Origin: Phyllostachys edulis
Taxonomy: Eukaryota; Streptophyta; Magnoliopsida; Poales; Poaceae
Length of the DNA: 64,000 nt
NCBI GenBank assembly: GCA_036346405.1
Contig: CM070558.1
Location: forward strand, 124,001 to 188,000
Direction: 5' to 3'
Below the pieces are notes generated by a model. That model was not told the DNA's origin, searched no databases, and saw nothing but the letters and a program-made list of their open reading frames with translations. Position 1 is the stretch's first letter. Every line of letters starts with the position of its first letter. Below, piece after piece: positions 33,734 through 44,623 of the stretch. The position numbers and the translations under genes were made by a program.

Positions 33734-35057
33734 TTCTTCGCCTTTTAGCTTTTCTTGCGGTCCTCGTAGCTCTTACCTTGCCGAATCGAACAGCAGGCAC
33801 TGTCACCACCACTACCGCGTCCAGGTGTGAGTTTTATCGCCATTCCCAAAATCTATTTTGCTCCACAAAATTATAGAAATCAAGATCTATATTGCTCTTT
33901 AATTTTCCTTCTTTGTAGAATATAATATGCAGCTCCAAATGAGTGGATTCTCTTCTCTCTAATCCTGCTCAATATGCTGCTGCTAAAGCAGATGTTTATT
34001 GGCTAGGGAATTGCTCAAGCGAGTATGTGGATGTCTTACAAGGAGCGATGTGATAAATTTGTAGATTGATGTCCTGGCAAGACTGAAGTATGATTTATCT
34101 CCTCTATATTTAAGGTCTACCTCAAAAGCTAATGAAGCTCGATGCGAAGAGGACTCAAGTTAGCTTAAGGTGTGATTATCTTCCCTACCACAGAAGCATA
34201 TACATAGACACAAGGGGGCCTTTTGTTTTCCAGAATTATATTAAGTTTCCTTATGGATAGGCAACATTTCGGTTTGCTCATAGATGGCTTTTACTAGCTA
34301 TTAATCCGAATATTGTCATAGCAATATTGATGGTTGTTATTCATCGAAGTACCATCTTAATGGTTGACATCGCCGAAGAAAAGGCGGTCGCGGACTTGGT
34401 CTGGCATGATCCAATGACTGCAGGCTGGCGGTGCAGGGGAAAGCTTGGAGACGGTGGCGTAGCAGCTCGGGAGGACGAGGCGGCCCAGCAGGAGCCTATC
34501 GGCGGTGGCCCCGTAGGGAGAGCGGCAGAGCCAAAGTGAGGCGAGGCGAGGCGAGGCGCGACTGTGCCCGGTGGCTTGGCAAAGGCCGCCACGTCGGCCA
34601 GAGAGGAGCGGAGCTTGAGGCGGTTGCGGCGACAGCTCGGGAGGCCCAGAGCAGACGACGAAGATGCGGATCCGGTGGCGAGGAGAGCTTCGGCGAGGGT
34701 GGCGGCCGGTGGCGTCGGGGATGCTCGAGGACATAGCTCGAGGAGGATTCCCGATCTGGAGCGGCGGTGCCATGGGAAGGAGATTGAACCCATGAGCGCA
34801 GCGGAGGCAACAGCACGTGGCAGAGGAGTTCCACTCCTCCCCGGCCCGAGACGAAGGCCGCGGAGGGAGAAGGCCGCCTGGAGATCCCTTCAAAGCCGGA
34901 GAACGATGCCAACGCTCGGATAGCAGCAGCCCAGCGGGAGAGCACGGGCGGCAACGAGAGGCCGCCCCCGGGAGTGGAGACAGTTCCTCCCGGGGGCAGC
35001 GTGCAGTGGAGGACGAGAGGCGGCTAGGAGACGGCGGAAACAGTAAACCCTAAACTT
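33734..35057. other. No certain gene; GC-rich block before a short LTR
   Basis: Bases 33737-33826 could encode a hydrophobic leader-like peptide followed by a GT, but no continuation is found. Bases 34330-35050 are GC-rich with overlapping low-complexity frames on both strands and a small GAGGC pentamer run (about 34538-34558). The block ends at a primer-site motif at 35058, so it occupies the place where the gag of a minus-strand element should be, but encodes no gag. Confidence 0.4.
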
Positions 35058-35273
35058 GGCTCTGATACCATGTTATGAATATTGTGTATATATTGAAGAG
35101 GCCCAATGAGTAATATATATATATAGGGTACAAAGTGACACAAGTCTGAACCCTAATACAACAGGAAATACCATAAAGATCCTTATATCCTTAATAGTTC
35201 CTATCACTATCATCCACTAAATAGGCTTGGATTGTCTAGGTTTGATGCATATATAGGACGTTGGTTCCTTACA
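35058..35273 (-). mobile_element. Short LTR (203 bp) with primer-binding site, Copia-like or TRIM-like
   Basis: The minus strand of 35058-35070 reads TGGTATCAGAGCC, the plant Copia tRNA-iMet primer site. Directly to its right, 35071-35273 starts TGTTATGAATATTG and ends GGTTCCTTACA, with TG..CA termini. No second LTR and no target duplication were found, and the right edge is uncertain because TTCCTTACAAAAGCTGTAA recurs near 35443. Confidence 0.55.
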
Positions 35274-35750
35274 AAAGCTGTAATGCAGCGTGTTTTTGTT
35301 TTGCAGGATGCCAAAGTTAAAGACCTGGAAGATATGCTTATTTTTTTAGATGGTCGCCCCTATTGTATGGACTACATGGACTTAATTTAGGTAATTACTG
35401 TTATTCCTTCCAAAAGCTGTACTGAAAAACTTCATGTTATTCCTTACAAAAGCTGTAACGGGTGCATCATTATTGATGGCCATAGGTTCCCTCATTGAGA
35501 TTCCTGCAGGTCGGTGGCGGCGCCGTTCGTACGTGGGACTGGACTCGATCTGGAGACGTATATACAGAAGGTTGATGTTTTTTAGTTCATCTAGTTTGTT
35601 TCTTTGATCTCGTAGGAATAGGATCCAGGTAACCGTGCGTCGTAGGCGACGTCTAGCCAGTGCCGCGTACGTGTTGTGCTCCCGGATTCTTCTTCAACGT
35701 ACATTGCAGATCACGACTGATAGGCGAGTCCAAATCAGAGAAGGCTTTCC
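35274..35750. other. Upstream flank of the NPF gene, no gene seen
   Basis: Contains three copies of TTCC(A/T)TNCAAAAGCTGTA-like text (about 35266, 35405, 35443) and otherwise unique AT-rich sequence. The proximal promoter of the transporter gene should start in the right half. Confidence 0.4.
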
Positions 35751-35786
35751 TGAATCTGAATCTGAATCTGAATCTGAATCTGAATC
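35751..35786. repeat. (TGAATC)6 microsatellite in the NPF promoter
   Basis: Six perfect hexamers just upstream of the TATA box. No coding role. Confidence 0.95.
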
Positions 35787-35803
35787 GGATAGCCAGAAGC
35801 CAG

Positions 35804-35814
35804 CATATATATAT
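35804..35814 (+). promoter_or_regulatory. Probable TATA box of the NPF gene
   Basis: CATATATATATG lies 90 bases before the ATG and is followed by GCC/CAGC-rich sequence, placing a transcription start around 35840 with a short leader. Confidence 0.55.
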
Positions 35815-35903
35815 GCGCCAGCCAGCCAGCCAGTCCTGTGCGCTCTCTTTGTGTAAGCAACCGATTAACCAAACTAGCTAGGGCTTGGATTGATTCGCGC
35901 GCG

Positions 35904-37676
35904 ATGGCAGGTCTAGTCGTGCATGGCGAGCCGACAACGACCGACGGGACGACGGATCATGCCGGCAATCCGGCGGTGAGGAGCAAGACGGGGAGGTGGC
36001 GGGCGTGCCCTTTCATCCTTGCCAACGAGTGCTGCGAGCGCCTGGCCTACTACGGCATGAGCTCCAACCTCGTCAACTACATGGTCGACCGCCTCCACCA
36101 GGGCAACGCCGCCGCCGCCAACAACGTCAACAACTGGTCGGGCACCTGCTACGTCATGCCCCTCGTCGGCGCCTTCATCGCCGACGCCTACCTCGGCAGG
36201 TACCGCACCATCGCCGCCTTCATGGCGCTCTACATCCTCGGCCTCACGCTCCTCACCACGAGCGCCTCCGTCCCCGGCATGAGGCCCCCCGACTGCACCG
36301 CCAACGGCGCCTCGTGCCACCCCACCACTGGCCAGAGCGCCGCCTTCTTCGCCGCGCTATACCTCATCGCCGTCGGCACCGGCGGGATCAAGCCCTGCGT
36401 CTCCTCCTTCGGCGCCGACCAGTTCGACGAGGACGACTCGCGCGAGAAGGAGAGCAAGGGCTCTTTCTTCAACTGGTTCTACATGTCCATCAACGTCGGC
36501 GCCCTCATCGCCTCCTCGGTGCTCGTCTGGGTCCAGATGAACGTTGGCTGGGGCTGGGGCTTCGGCATCCCCGCCGTCACCATGGCCGTCGCCGTCGCCA
36601 GCTTCCTCCTGGGGAGCAAGCTCTACAGGCACCAGAAGCCCGGAGGCAGCCCGCTCACAAGGATGTTTCAGGTCGTCGTCGCCGCCTGCAGGAAGTCGCG
36701 GGCCGTGCTGCCCGACGACGCCTCCCTGCTCTACGAGGTGTCATCCGGCGACGGCAAGGCCGCCATCGAGGGCAGCAGGAAGCTGGAGCACACGGAGCAG
36801 TTCAGGTGCCTGGACAAGGCGGCGGTGGTGACGGCCGACGACTGCATGGACGCCGGTGACGCGTGGCGGCTGTGCACGGTGACGCAGGTGGAGGAGCTCA
36901 AGAGCATGGTGCGGCTGCTGCTGGTGTGGGCGAGCGGCATCGTGATGGCGGCGGTGTACAGCCAGATGAGCACCATGTTCGTGCTGCAGGGCAACACGCT
37001 CGACCCGCGCATGGGCGCCTCCTTCAAGATCCCCTCCGCCTCCCTCTCCATATTCGACACCATCAGCGTCATCGCCTGGGTGCCCGTCTACGACCGCCTC
37101 ATCGTCCCCTCCGCGAGCCGCTTCACCGGCCACCCCCGCGGCTTCACGCAGCTCCAGCGCATGGGAATCGGCCTCGTCATCTCCGTCTTCTCCATGCTCG
37201 CCGCCGGGGTGCTCGAGGTCGTCAGGCTCCGCGTCGCTGCCGCCAACGGCATGCTAGACTCCCAGGACCACCTGCCACTCTCCATCTTCTGGCAGGTGCC
37301 GCAGTACTTCATCATCGGCGCGGCGGAGGTGTTCGCCTTCGTCGGCCAGCTCGAATTCTTCTACGACCAGTCGCCGGACGCCATGAGGAGCGTCGGCACC
37401 GCGCTGTCGCTCACGTCTTCGGCGCTAGGTAACTACCTCAGCACGCTGCTCGTCGTCATCGTGACGGCCATCTCCACCAGGAACGGCGGCCTCGGGTGGA
37501 TCCCGGACAACCTCAACCGGGGGCACCTCGACTACTTCTTCTGGCTGCTCGCCGCGCTCAGCGCCGTCAACTTCTTCGTCTACCTTTGGATATCCAAGTG
37601 GTACAGATACAAGGCAACAACACCATCTGCACCAGTGCAAGACGCTACGACGACTATTACCATTGACAACAATTAG
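35904..37676 (+). CDS. NRT1/PTR family (NPF) proton-coupled peptide/nitrate transporter, likely subfamily 8
   Basis: 590-residue major-facilitator protein of the plasma or vacuolar membrane. Family members move di/tripeptides, nitrate or other small solutes with protons. ATG 35904 (MAGLVVHGE) is preferred to the upstream in-frame ATG at 35838, which lies in the expected leader just after the TATA box. The ExxER proton-coupling motif is present as E42-C-C-E45-R46. The POT signatures follow: GTGGIKPCVSSFGADQFDED and FFNWFYMSINVGAL. About 12 hydrophobic segments are visible, with the long cytosolic loop (about 245-325) between helices 6 and 7. The C-terminal half has FWQVPQYFIIGAAEVF and GQLEFFYDQSPDAMRS, typical of PTR2-like members. 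Length fits the family. The whole CDS is one open frame without an intron, whereas many NPF genes have several. GC content is high from the 5' end, as in many grass genes. The exact substrate cannot be told. Confidence 0.95.
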   Translation: MAGLVVHGEPTTTDGTTDHAGNPAVRSKTGRWRACPFILANECCERLAYYGMSSNLVNYMVDRLHQGNAAAANNVNNWSGTCYVMPLVGAFIADAYLGRYRTIAAFMALYILGLTLLTTSASVPGMRPPDCTANGASCHPTTGQSAAFFAALYLIAVGTGGIKPCVSSFGADQFDEDDSREKESKGSFFNWFYMSINVGALIASSVLVWVQMNVGWGWGFGIPAVTMAVAVASFLLGSKLYRHQKPGGSPLTRMFQVVVAACRKSRAVLPDDASLLYEVSSGDGKAAIEGSRKLEHTEQFRCLDKAAVVTADDCMDAGDAWRLCTVTQVEELKSMVRLLLVWASGIVMAAVYSQMSTMFVLQGNTLDPRMGASFKIPSASLSIFDTISVIAWVPVYDRLIVPSASRFTGHPRGFTQLQRMGIGLVISVFSMLAAGVLEVVRLRVAAANGMLDSQDHLPLSIFWQVPQYFIIGAAEVFAFVGQLEFFYDQSPDAMRSVGTALSLTSSALGNYLSTLLVVIVTAISTRNGGLGWIPDNLNRGHLDYFFWLLAALSAVNFFVYLWISKWYRYKATTPSAPVQDATTTITIDNN

Positions 37677-38714
37677 CTTGTCGGATTTAAGATGAAAAGT
37701 GCCTAGTTAATTGACAGCTCAATTATAAATTAAATTTCGTTTTCTAAATTCATCGGTAAGGTAGACGTATATTCGCACAAATTAAACATTGTACGTAGTA
37801 TTATTTCGTTACTACATCATATTGCAAATTCAAGTAGTTTTGGACATCAAGAACTCGAGAAACCCTCCAAGGTCTAATTAATTACTATTATGGTATGTTG
37901 TTACTCCTTCCGGTCACAAAAGAACGACGTTTTTTTAAGGGAGCAACTAGCGCTCGGACGTACGATAAGAAGCTTCTCATCGTACATTGCGGCGCAAATC
38001 TATAGACAATGTGTGCAACAATTTTGATCTATGTGTGCAACAAAATGCACAAAAAAATACAATGATAATAGAAAAATTGGAAAAATATCATATCTCACCA
38101 AAATTGCTTGAAACCGTTAGTATACAACCTAGTTGCACTTTTAAAGACTAGTTCAAATATCCCAAACAAACAAATTTCGACGTTACAACATTGCAACATT
38201 TGCAAATAATAGAGGAAACATCCAAAATAATTATTGCAACATTTTTCGAACAATGATGCAACAATCAAATGGTGAAGGGCTGCAACAAAATGTTTACTCT
38301 TGTCCAACAAATCAAAAACACCATTGCAACAAAAAATACATCTTGTCGCAACATTTGATGCAACAACATCACAATAAGAAAAAACACTCCACGCAACATT
38401 TCGAACGAATTGTTGCAACAAATTGAGCAAACATCTGCAACAAATCGTACTCGAATGGCAACGAGTAGCAACAACACTTCATCGAGGGTGTTGTTGCGGC
38501 ATCGATGAGGAGTCTACGAGCACCCTTGGTGCACCCAGGCACCGCGCAACGCACCAGGGGGCTACGGCTCATCTGTCAAGGAGCCCACGACGGCGAACTC
38601 GGCTAGCCATGATAGCTCTCACGTAGTCCGTGCCGCAGTGCCTACAAAGCTTTTGTTGCTGCTCGTGGAGGTCGACGGTCGGTGTTGGTGGAGCTAACAG
38701 AGGCCAAGCGCAGC
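37677..38714. other. 3' flank of the NPF gene, then a TTGCAACA-rich stretch
   Basis: Bases 38010-38480 contain many copies of TGCAACA or its complement, on both strands, which accounts for the Cys/Asn/Leu-rich minus frames there. The pattern is reminiscent of subterminal repeats of CACTA or Mutator elements, but no terminal repeats or target duplication could be fixed. No gene. Confidence 0.5.
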
Positions 38715-41700
38715 TGTAACACCCCAGCCCAACATGAGCCTAGAATGCTACTAAAATAACAAGATAACGATTTAAAATCTAAGACATTACACTAAATTTC
38801 GGCAGAACCTCTTTTGTATAGTTAACCATACATGAGGTTCTAACAAATATCAATAACATAATAAAATATTTCAAACATCCAACTTAAATCATAATCATAA
38901 AAAAAAACCTTCATGAAACGATGATCAACTCTATTACAAGCAATAGATGCATAAAGACATAACCAAATAAAACATCTTAGCAGTTTGCTCAATTTATGAA
39001 ATCATAGTCCAAAATCTATCATTCATGAGTTATTCATGGTAGAGAGCATCAGTTCTTATTACTAGCCCTTTCCATGCATGACATCCGTGTAAAAGGTACA
39101 TAAAAATATAAACAACAACAAGTATGAGTCTATGACTCAGCAAAGTACAATTAAGACAGTAATCCAATATACAACTTTGACACAATCAACCAATCATAAT
39201 ACTTCATATCAAATCAGCTCATATGCTCATGCAATGCAAATGCCACAGATACACCTTTTCTTTTCTCTTTGCATTTACCGGTAATGTGGAGTATGCATCC
39301 GTCGATGCATATCCATGCCTGTTCCTTCTAGCACAGGAACCATAAGCCCACACTTCACGAGTGTGGGGACCTCAACCCCATCTAATACATGACGGGGACC
39401 TCAAAATCAATACTTGGCCCCCACGTGGCCAAGTCTCAAGGATAGTGACATGATGCATATGAGTCTATTCATTTATCGAACATAAGAGTATAATGACCAG
39501 CAGCGACATTCATGAGTAAAGAACATAATCATAATACAAGCATTCATGAACATTCACTTTAATTATTCTACCCACTCAAACTATATTATGGGAAGATATT
39601 TGGTTAGGAGATTCTCCATTAAAAAGTCAATATCCAATCCTTTACCATGTGGTGAGGAAAAAGGATGACACAATAGCAAATATTATGAGATCGGCTCCTA
39701 TAAATATTTCTTCTCGAAGACCTATTATTGGACCTAAGTTACAGGCTTGGAATGAGTTAATTTTGAGAATTGCCAATTTACAATTGAGCTCTCAAAAAGA
39801 TGTTTTTAGATGAAATTTGAATAAGTCCGGATTATTCTCGATACAATCTTTATATGCAACACTTATTGAAAATTATCGAGCCCCCAGTAGGAATTTTATT
39901 TGGTTACTTAAAATTCTACTAAAAGTGAAAATATTCCTATGGTATCTCAAAAGAGGGGTAGTCCTAACTAAGGATAATCTGCACAAAAGAAATTGGAGGG
40001 GAAGTAAAAAGTGTTGTTCCTGTATTGCAGAGGAAACAATTCAGCACCTGTTTATTGATTGTCCCTTTGCACGTCTTGCATGATGGGTTGTTCAATATAC
40101 GTTTAATTTATCCCCTCCTATGAATATGGCTAACATGTTTGGGAATTGGTTAGCCGGTATTCTAAAAACTTTTAAATCACAACTCCTTGTGGGAGCCAGT
40201 GCCTTATGTTGGTCTATTTGGTTATGTCGGAATGATACAGTTTTTGATATAAAAAAAAGACTATCACTAATCATTTGCAGGTTATCTTATTGAGTGGGCA
40301 ATGGATGAGGGCTTGGGCAAGTATGCAGAAACCAGCCTAGAAGGAGTCCATGATGAGTGGAAGTGCCAGGTTGGAGTATGTGGCGAAGCAAATATTCAAC
40401 AACCATGGGTGGCGGTTTAGTCACAGGATTTGTAATGATTGAATTTAAAGTTCAGTCGTCTTTTGGTTGTAAGGCTTTAAGCCACTTTCATCTTTATGGT
40501 TATTTTTGAACTTGGAACTTTGTATTAACTAGGCTGTGTGCATCCTTGATGCAAAGGCTGGAAGAGTTTCTCTTCCATTGTCTAAAAAAAATTGTTCTAC
40601 CCACTAATTGCACTTGCCTCAACCGTGTGAAGCTTGATGACGCGAAGAGAGCGCTACCCCCGGAATCAAACCACCACCTGAACATTTTTAACAACCACAC
40701 TAAGAGGACATTTCTGAACAAGACATTGCTAAAAACAAATATACGATTAACTGCGCTCCCTAGCGCAACCCAAAACACCAACTCCCATAAACATCAATCT
40801 GTCCCAAAAATAGAATAGTCTTCTTCTAAAAATCATAACTTTTCATCTATTTGTCCAAAAATGGTGTTATTTGATTCTATGAAAATCTTATTAAATTACC
40901 CACATAAAACTAGTTGGTGAGATTCCCAGATTCTGTCATTCTCTATCTCTACTAAATAGATTACTAAAATTGCTAAACCGTGTCAGAGGTTCTGGACAGC
41001 GAGACTAAAACTTACGTAACGTTTAGTACAAACATCCAAAAATTATGTTCTCTAGCTTTATGGAAACCTTATTAAATAACCTACAACTTTCATGTTGTTG
41101 AAATCCTCTAAATAATTCGTTAGATAATTTCTAATAACTAGTTAATACTAGCTGCCAGAATTCTGATAGAGCCTCTGAATAGTGACGTTGTAAAAACCAT
41201 AACTTATGATCCATTCATCCAAATGACTTGATCCAAGATCCCACGGAAAGCTAAAGACGCTACCCACAATTATATAGGAGATGGCTAGATCTAATTTCGC
41301 AGTTAACAACACTAAAACTGCCGAGCACTATAGACTACCAGGAATCGATCTAATACCTGATATTGCCAATTCACAAAATTTCAAGACTAATCGAACGAAA
41401 TTGAGGGTTACCCTTGGAGAATATGCTGAAGGATGCAAGAACCACCACGTGATCCTCCTCCCTTCTCTTCTCCCTTCTCCCTCTTCCTTCTTCTTGGCCG
41501 ACCAACACCAAAGAAGATCCCTTCTTCTTCTTCTCTTGGCCGGCAGCAGGAGAGGACCTCTTGGCCTGTAGCAGGGAGACATACTAGGGGATAAGGCGCT
41601 GCCAAGGCTGCTGGATAGGGAGGGAGGGAGGTGCAGGGTAGGGAGGGTGTGGCAGCCAAGGGGGGAGGGTGGCACCCTAGGGTTTCCCCCCTTATATGGC

Positions 41701-41870
41701 CGGCTGCCCCCTTCCCCCTTTGGACCAAAATGCTATGGGCCGAGAGCTGACAGCCCAGGTTGTCTAAACTTTGCAAAAAAAAACCCCTAAAACTTCCGTT
41801 AAATCCATTTTCTAATTGGTTCTCCTCCCTAAATTCTTTCTTCTCACTTAAATAAATTTAGGGTATTACA
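38715..41870 (-). mobile_element. Tekay/Del-like gypsy solo LTR, minus orientation, containing a LINE
   Basis: Plus-strand edges are TGTAACACCCCAGCC and GGGTATTACA, so the minus strand starts TGTAATACCCTAAATT, a common start in this group. Flanks GCAGC (38710-38714) and ACAGC (41871-41875) agree in four of five bases. A minus TATA-like CATATAAGG lies near 41690. Without the 1 kb LINE the LTR is about 2.1 kb. No gag-pol is present. Confidence 0.82.
39577..40594 (+). pseudogene. 5'-truncated L1-type LINE, 3' end of ORF2 (zf-RVT region)
   Basis: The plus strand encodes LWEDIWLGDSP, then after more of the same frame SGLFSIQSLY and a Cys-rich zf-RVT segment ending TIQHLFIDCPFARLA. This is the region after reverse transcriptase in plant L1 LINEs. 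In-frame TGA stops occur near 39810 and at 40081. The insertion is flanked by matching TTCTACCCACT at 39566-39576 and 40595-40605, and a short A run (40583-40590) sits at its 3' end, both hallmarks of target-primed reverse transcription. It lies inside the solo LTR and so is younger than that LTR. Confidence 0.9.
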
Positions 41871-41973
41871 ACAGCGGAGCTCGAGGGGGCCGCGCCCCGG
41901 TGACCGCGGAATGCTCGCGTAGGCCAATGGTAGAGGCATCTTGGCCGTGGGTCACTGTCGTGATGGATCGTGG

Positions 41974-41975
<2 letters not shown>

Positions 41976-42007
<32 letters not shown>
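41976..42007. repeat. (GA)n microsatellite
   Basis: About 16 GA units, following GGATCGTGGGG. Confidence 0.95.
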
Positions 42008-42009
<2 letters not shown>

Positions 42010-42430
42010 AAAAGAGGGAGAGCGAGAGAGGATGCAGAAGGACTGAGGACTCATGCATGGGAGGAATGAGTGGCTGTCGTGTTAGGTGATTTGGATAAGG
42101 CGTTCGATATTTTGTTTCTCCCATCGGACGTCTAGGTACAGGCATTTCCCTTTTTTAAGTCAACAATACGCTCATTTGACCTTCAAATTCTATTATCATA
42201 TACTTGAAATAAGTTGTAAAAGCACAATATTATGAAAGTATTTTTATGACAAATTTACTCATATCATTTACATATATCGAAACCATATGTTTTAAACATC
42301 TTTGGTCAAAATTAATAATATTTGACCGCACGCATTCTAGTAAGTCACTCTTTTGTGACCGGGTGTTGATTGTCCTCTCACAAGAACTCTGAATATTATG
42401 TTGTGGATTGCAAAAGGGCCACCATGTCCA
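42008..42430. other. No gene seen
   Basis: Mixed AT-rich spacer between the GA repeat and the fold-back element. No domain or RNA gene recognised. Confidence 0.4.
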
Positions 42431-42921
42431 TAATTTTTGTCGGTATTAGCGTAATTTCGTTTTGTATCTACAAAAATAGAAGTACCCAACTTTTTTTGTC
42501 AAAATTGACGCCTGATTGCCGCACCAAGATCTTGATCATACCACCATCGTCGCCCGTTGCCACACGGCCGCCGTGCGGTGAGTCTTTTTTTTTTAAGAAA
42601 AAAAACTCCCGAAGAGTTTTTTATATATTTTAAAAAAAATCAAGACGACCGCAGGCAATCGTAGCAATTTAAACATACAGTGCGTTGCGGCCGTGCGGCA
42701 GCGATTTTTAAAAAAATATATATATATAAACTCTTCAGGAGCTTTTTTTTCTTAAAAAAACAAAAAAGACTCACCGCACGACAGCTGTGCGGCAGCGGGC
42801 AATGTGGCGGGCGGTGGCGTGCAGAGCAGCCATGCGATCGGGGCATCTATTTTGACAAAAAAAAGGCACGTCTATTTTTATAAATACAACACGAAATTAC
42901 GTTAATACCGGCAAAAACTCG
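42431..42921. mobile_element. Fold-back element with long terminal inverted repeats, probably Mutator-derived
   Basis: The left arm (from TTTTTGTCGGTATT at about 42435) and right arm (ending AATACCGGCAAAAA at about 42916) are inverted copies over roughly 200 bases, including GTAATTTCG, TTTTTTGTCAAAAT and an inner TGCGGTGAGTCTTTTTT. Flanking CCATGTCCA (42422-42430) and CCACGTCCA (42922-42930) differ by one base, a possible 9 bp duplication as made by Mutator-like elements. No coding capacity. The whole unit could fold into one long hairpin. Confidence 0.75.
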
Positions 42922-43135
42922 CCACGTCCACTGCCGTATCTTGTGTCCAAGTATTCGTACATTGGGCTCGCAAATATCTGAGGAATATACAAAAGAACCT
43001 CATGTTGGTTCGTTGAGGGGCAATTAGATTAAAAGTAAAGTAACTAAACAACACTGGGACGTGAATATTGGGGAAAAAAGGTACGGGATTAACTAATAAT
43101 GCAGCCGTGACGAATTGAAAACATGCAGTTTGTAC

Positions 43136-43540
43136 TAGAGCGATACTAAGAAGGTAGACCCCCATGACAGTCTGAAGAAGATTTGCAACAATTTTTATCC
43201 AAACTGGGCCCTTGACGCTATTCAGTAAATAACCCACAAAGATCACAGCATACAGAGGCAACGAATTACCAACAGTGTGAACTGGAACCATAGAGCCTTC
43301 CTTCTCCATGTTCTTCACCACAGGAGGCAATATATGAGACACACAAGGTAATTTCATGGAAAATAAACTAGTCACTGGTCATATGTGCTGCGCTGGCTGA
43401 CTTGAATTTCTGGCAGCATTCCAGTGTTGTAAGCAAATACAAGGTTTGCTTCAGCTCCTATCGTAGTGAAGACTTTAGTTAAGAGTGCGATCCAGGAATA
43501 CTATAATACCTTGCAGGTGCGGTTATCCCTTCGAGAAAAT
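43136..43540 (-). pseudogene. Proline transporter (ProT, amino acid/auxin permease family) remnant
   Basis: The minus strand shows successive ProT-like pieces: EGITAPARYYSIPGSHS, then after a 2-base frameshift KVFTTIGAEANLVFAYNTGM and LPEIQ, then a gap, PPVVKNMEKE, LPLYAVIFVGY and YLLNSVKGPVWIKIVANLLQTV. These match, in order, helices 6-9 of plant plasma-membrane proline/glycine-betaine transporters (AAAP family). About ten codons expected after VGY are missing. The N-terminal half is not found in the window, nor is the final helix region. It is a broken fragment, either the remains of a gene or a captured piece. Confidence 0.85.
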
Positions 43541-44136
43541 CACTGATGAAACAAAATGCCATATTAAACACACTTCCAGTATCCTATATTACTAGGAGGA
43601 AATTGCGCGCAGAACAATTTGAGTTAACGGTAGAAAAGAGGCATTACCAAACATTCCACAACAAAGCTATCTGCATTACAAACTCAAATTTAGCAAGAAA
43701 ACCAATGCAAGATGGTTGTCTTGGCGAAAAGGGATCCCTCTAAACCAAGAACAGACCCCCAAAATTTTCTACCAGAACCTCAAATTGTTCATCTTCTTCA
43801 CAGCATCATAAACTTCTAATTTTACAAAGCAGCACAATCTTCTTGCAGCAGAGGCAGACTCGTTTCGAAAACTCCTTTTTTGCCCTCTGAAATACTGAAA
43901 TCTGAAGCTGATTCCAAAACCGAAAATGTGTACATGGCGGTAAATGACAATTCAAAACATCAACGGTTAGGTCGATGCGACCGGCAGAGTCTCCCATTAA
44001 GGAATAGAAAACCAAAAAGGAGCCGTTCCATCTTATTCATTTCAAGAACAGGAAAAGAGGAGGCCCTGGACCCCAATCAGCGTGCTGCTAGTTTGGGGAC
44101 TCCCGTAAGGCCGTAAGGCTGGGAGCTGAAGGTGCG
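43541..44136. other. No gene seen
   Basis: Unique-looking spacer with short chance ORFs on both strands. It may contain parts of the former ProT locus, but nothing is recognisable. Confidence 0.35.
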
Positions 44137-44139
44137 TAA

Positions 44140-44584
44140 GAGCATTCATAATAGTTTATTTCTTAGTTTATTACTAAAAAGATATTGAGTACTCAATCTA
44201 ATTAAAAAAAAAGTTTTCTAATAGATTGTTTCTTGAGCTTGTGTCTAAGACTTTAATTACTACAAGTATGCATGATTCTTGATGATCAATAATGAAGTAC
44301 AACTTTGTGGTCTATATGTTTAAGTTCATTTATCATATCAATATGAAGTCGGGCTGCACAAATAATCTGGTGGATATTTTGCTTTAAGACAGTGGAACCC
44401 ACAAAACGCGTTTTTAGGTAATAAGTAAGTCTCTAATAGAGTATTTGATTATTTCTTGTGTCTTGGTATTAACAATTTACTAGTTTCTTCATCTAGAAAC
44501 AAACTCACCTTCTCTCCTCCACATCACCTAAATGCTGGTGTGGTAATCCCTTAGTAACAGCTGACGTGGACTATATAGATGCTC
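44140..44584. mobile_element. Tourist-like MITE (PIF/Harbinger), 445 bp
   Basis: Ends GAGCATTCATAATAG and CTATATAGATGCTC form an imperfect inverted repeat, flanked by TAA on both sides (44137-44139 and 44585-44587), the target duplication of PIF/Harbinger elements. No ORF. Confidence 0.8.
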
Positions 44585-44623
44585 TAATAGGGAACAACTT
44601 TTCTCATAAGCTCTTAAAAATTA

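Noticed and set aside
33737..33830. Hydrophobic leader-like peptide followed by GT as a first exon
   Set aside because: No convincing downstream exon in frame; it begins right at the Angela LTR end, so the upstream part is unknown.
34341..34893. Minus ORFs of 150-178 codons as a possible gene
   Set aside because: Low-complexity Pro/Ser/Arg composition, several overlapping frames of similar length on both strands, and no domain.
35996..37640. Long ORFs in other frames and antisense within the NPF gene (for example 36863-37432 and several minus frames)
   Set aside because: They are GC-rich shadow frames of a clear transporter CDS and encode Arg/His/Pro-rich or Asp/Gly-rich low complexity.
38095..38477. 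Cys/Leu-rich minus ORF as a small secreted protein
   Set aside because: It is the translation of the TTGCAACA repeat words and has no stable start or signal peptide.
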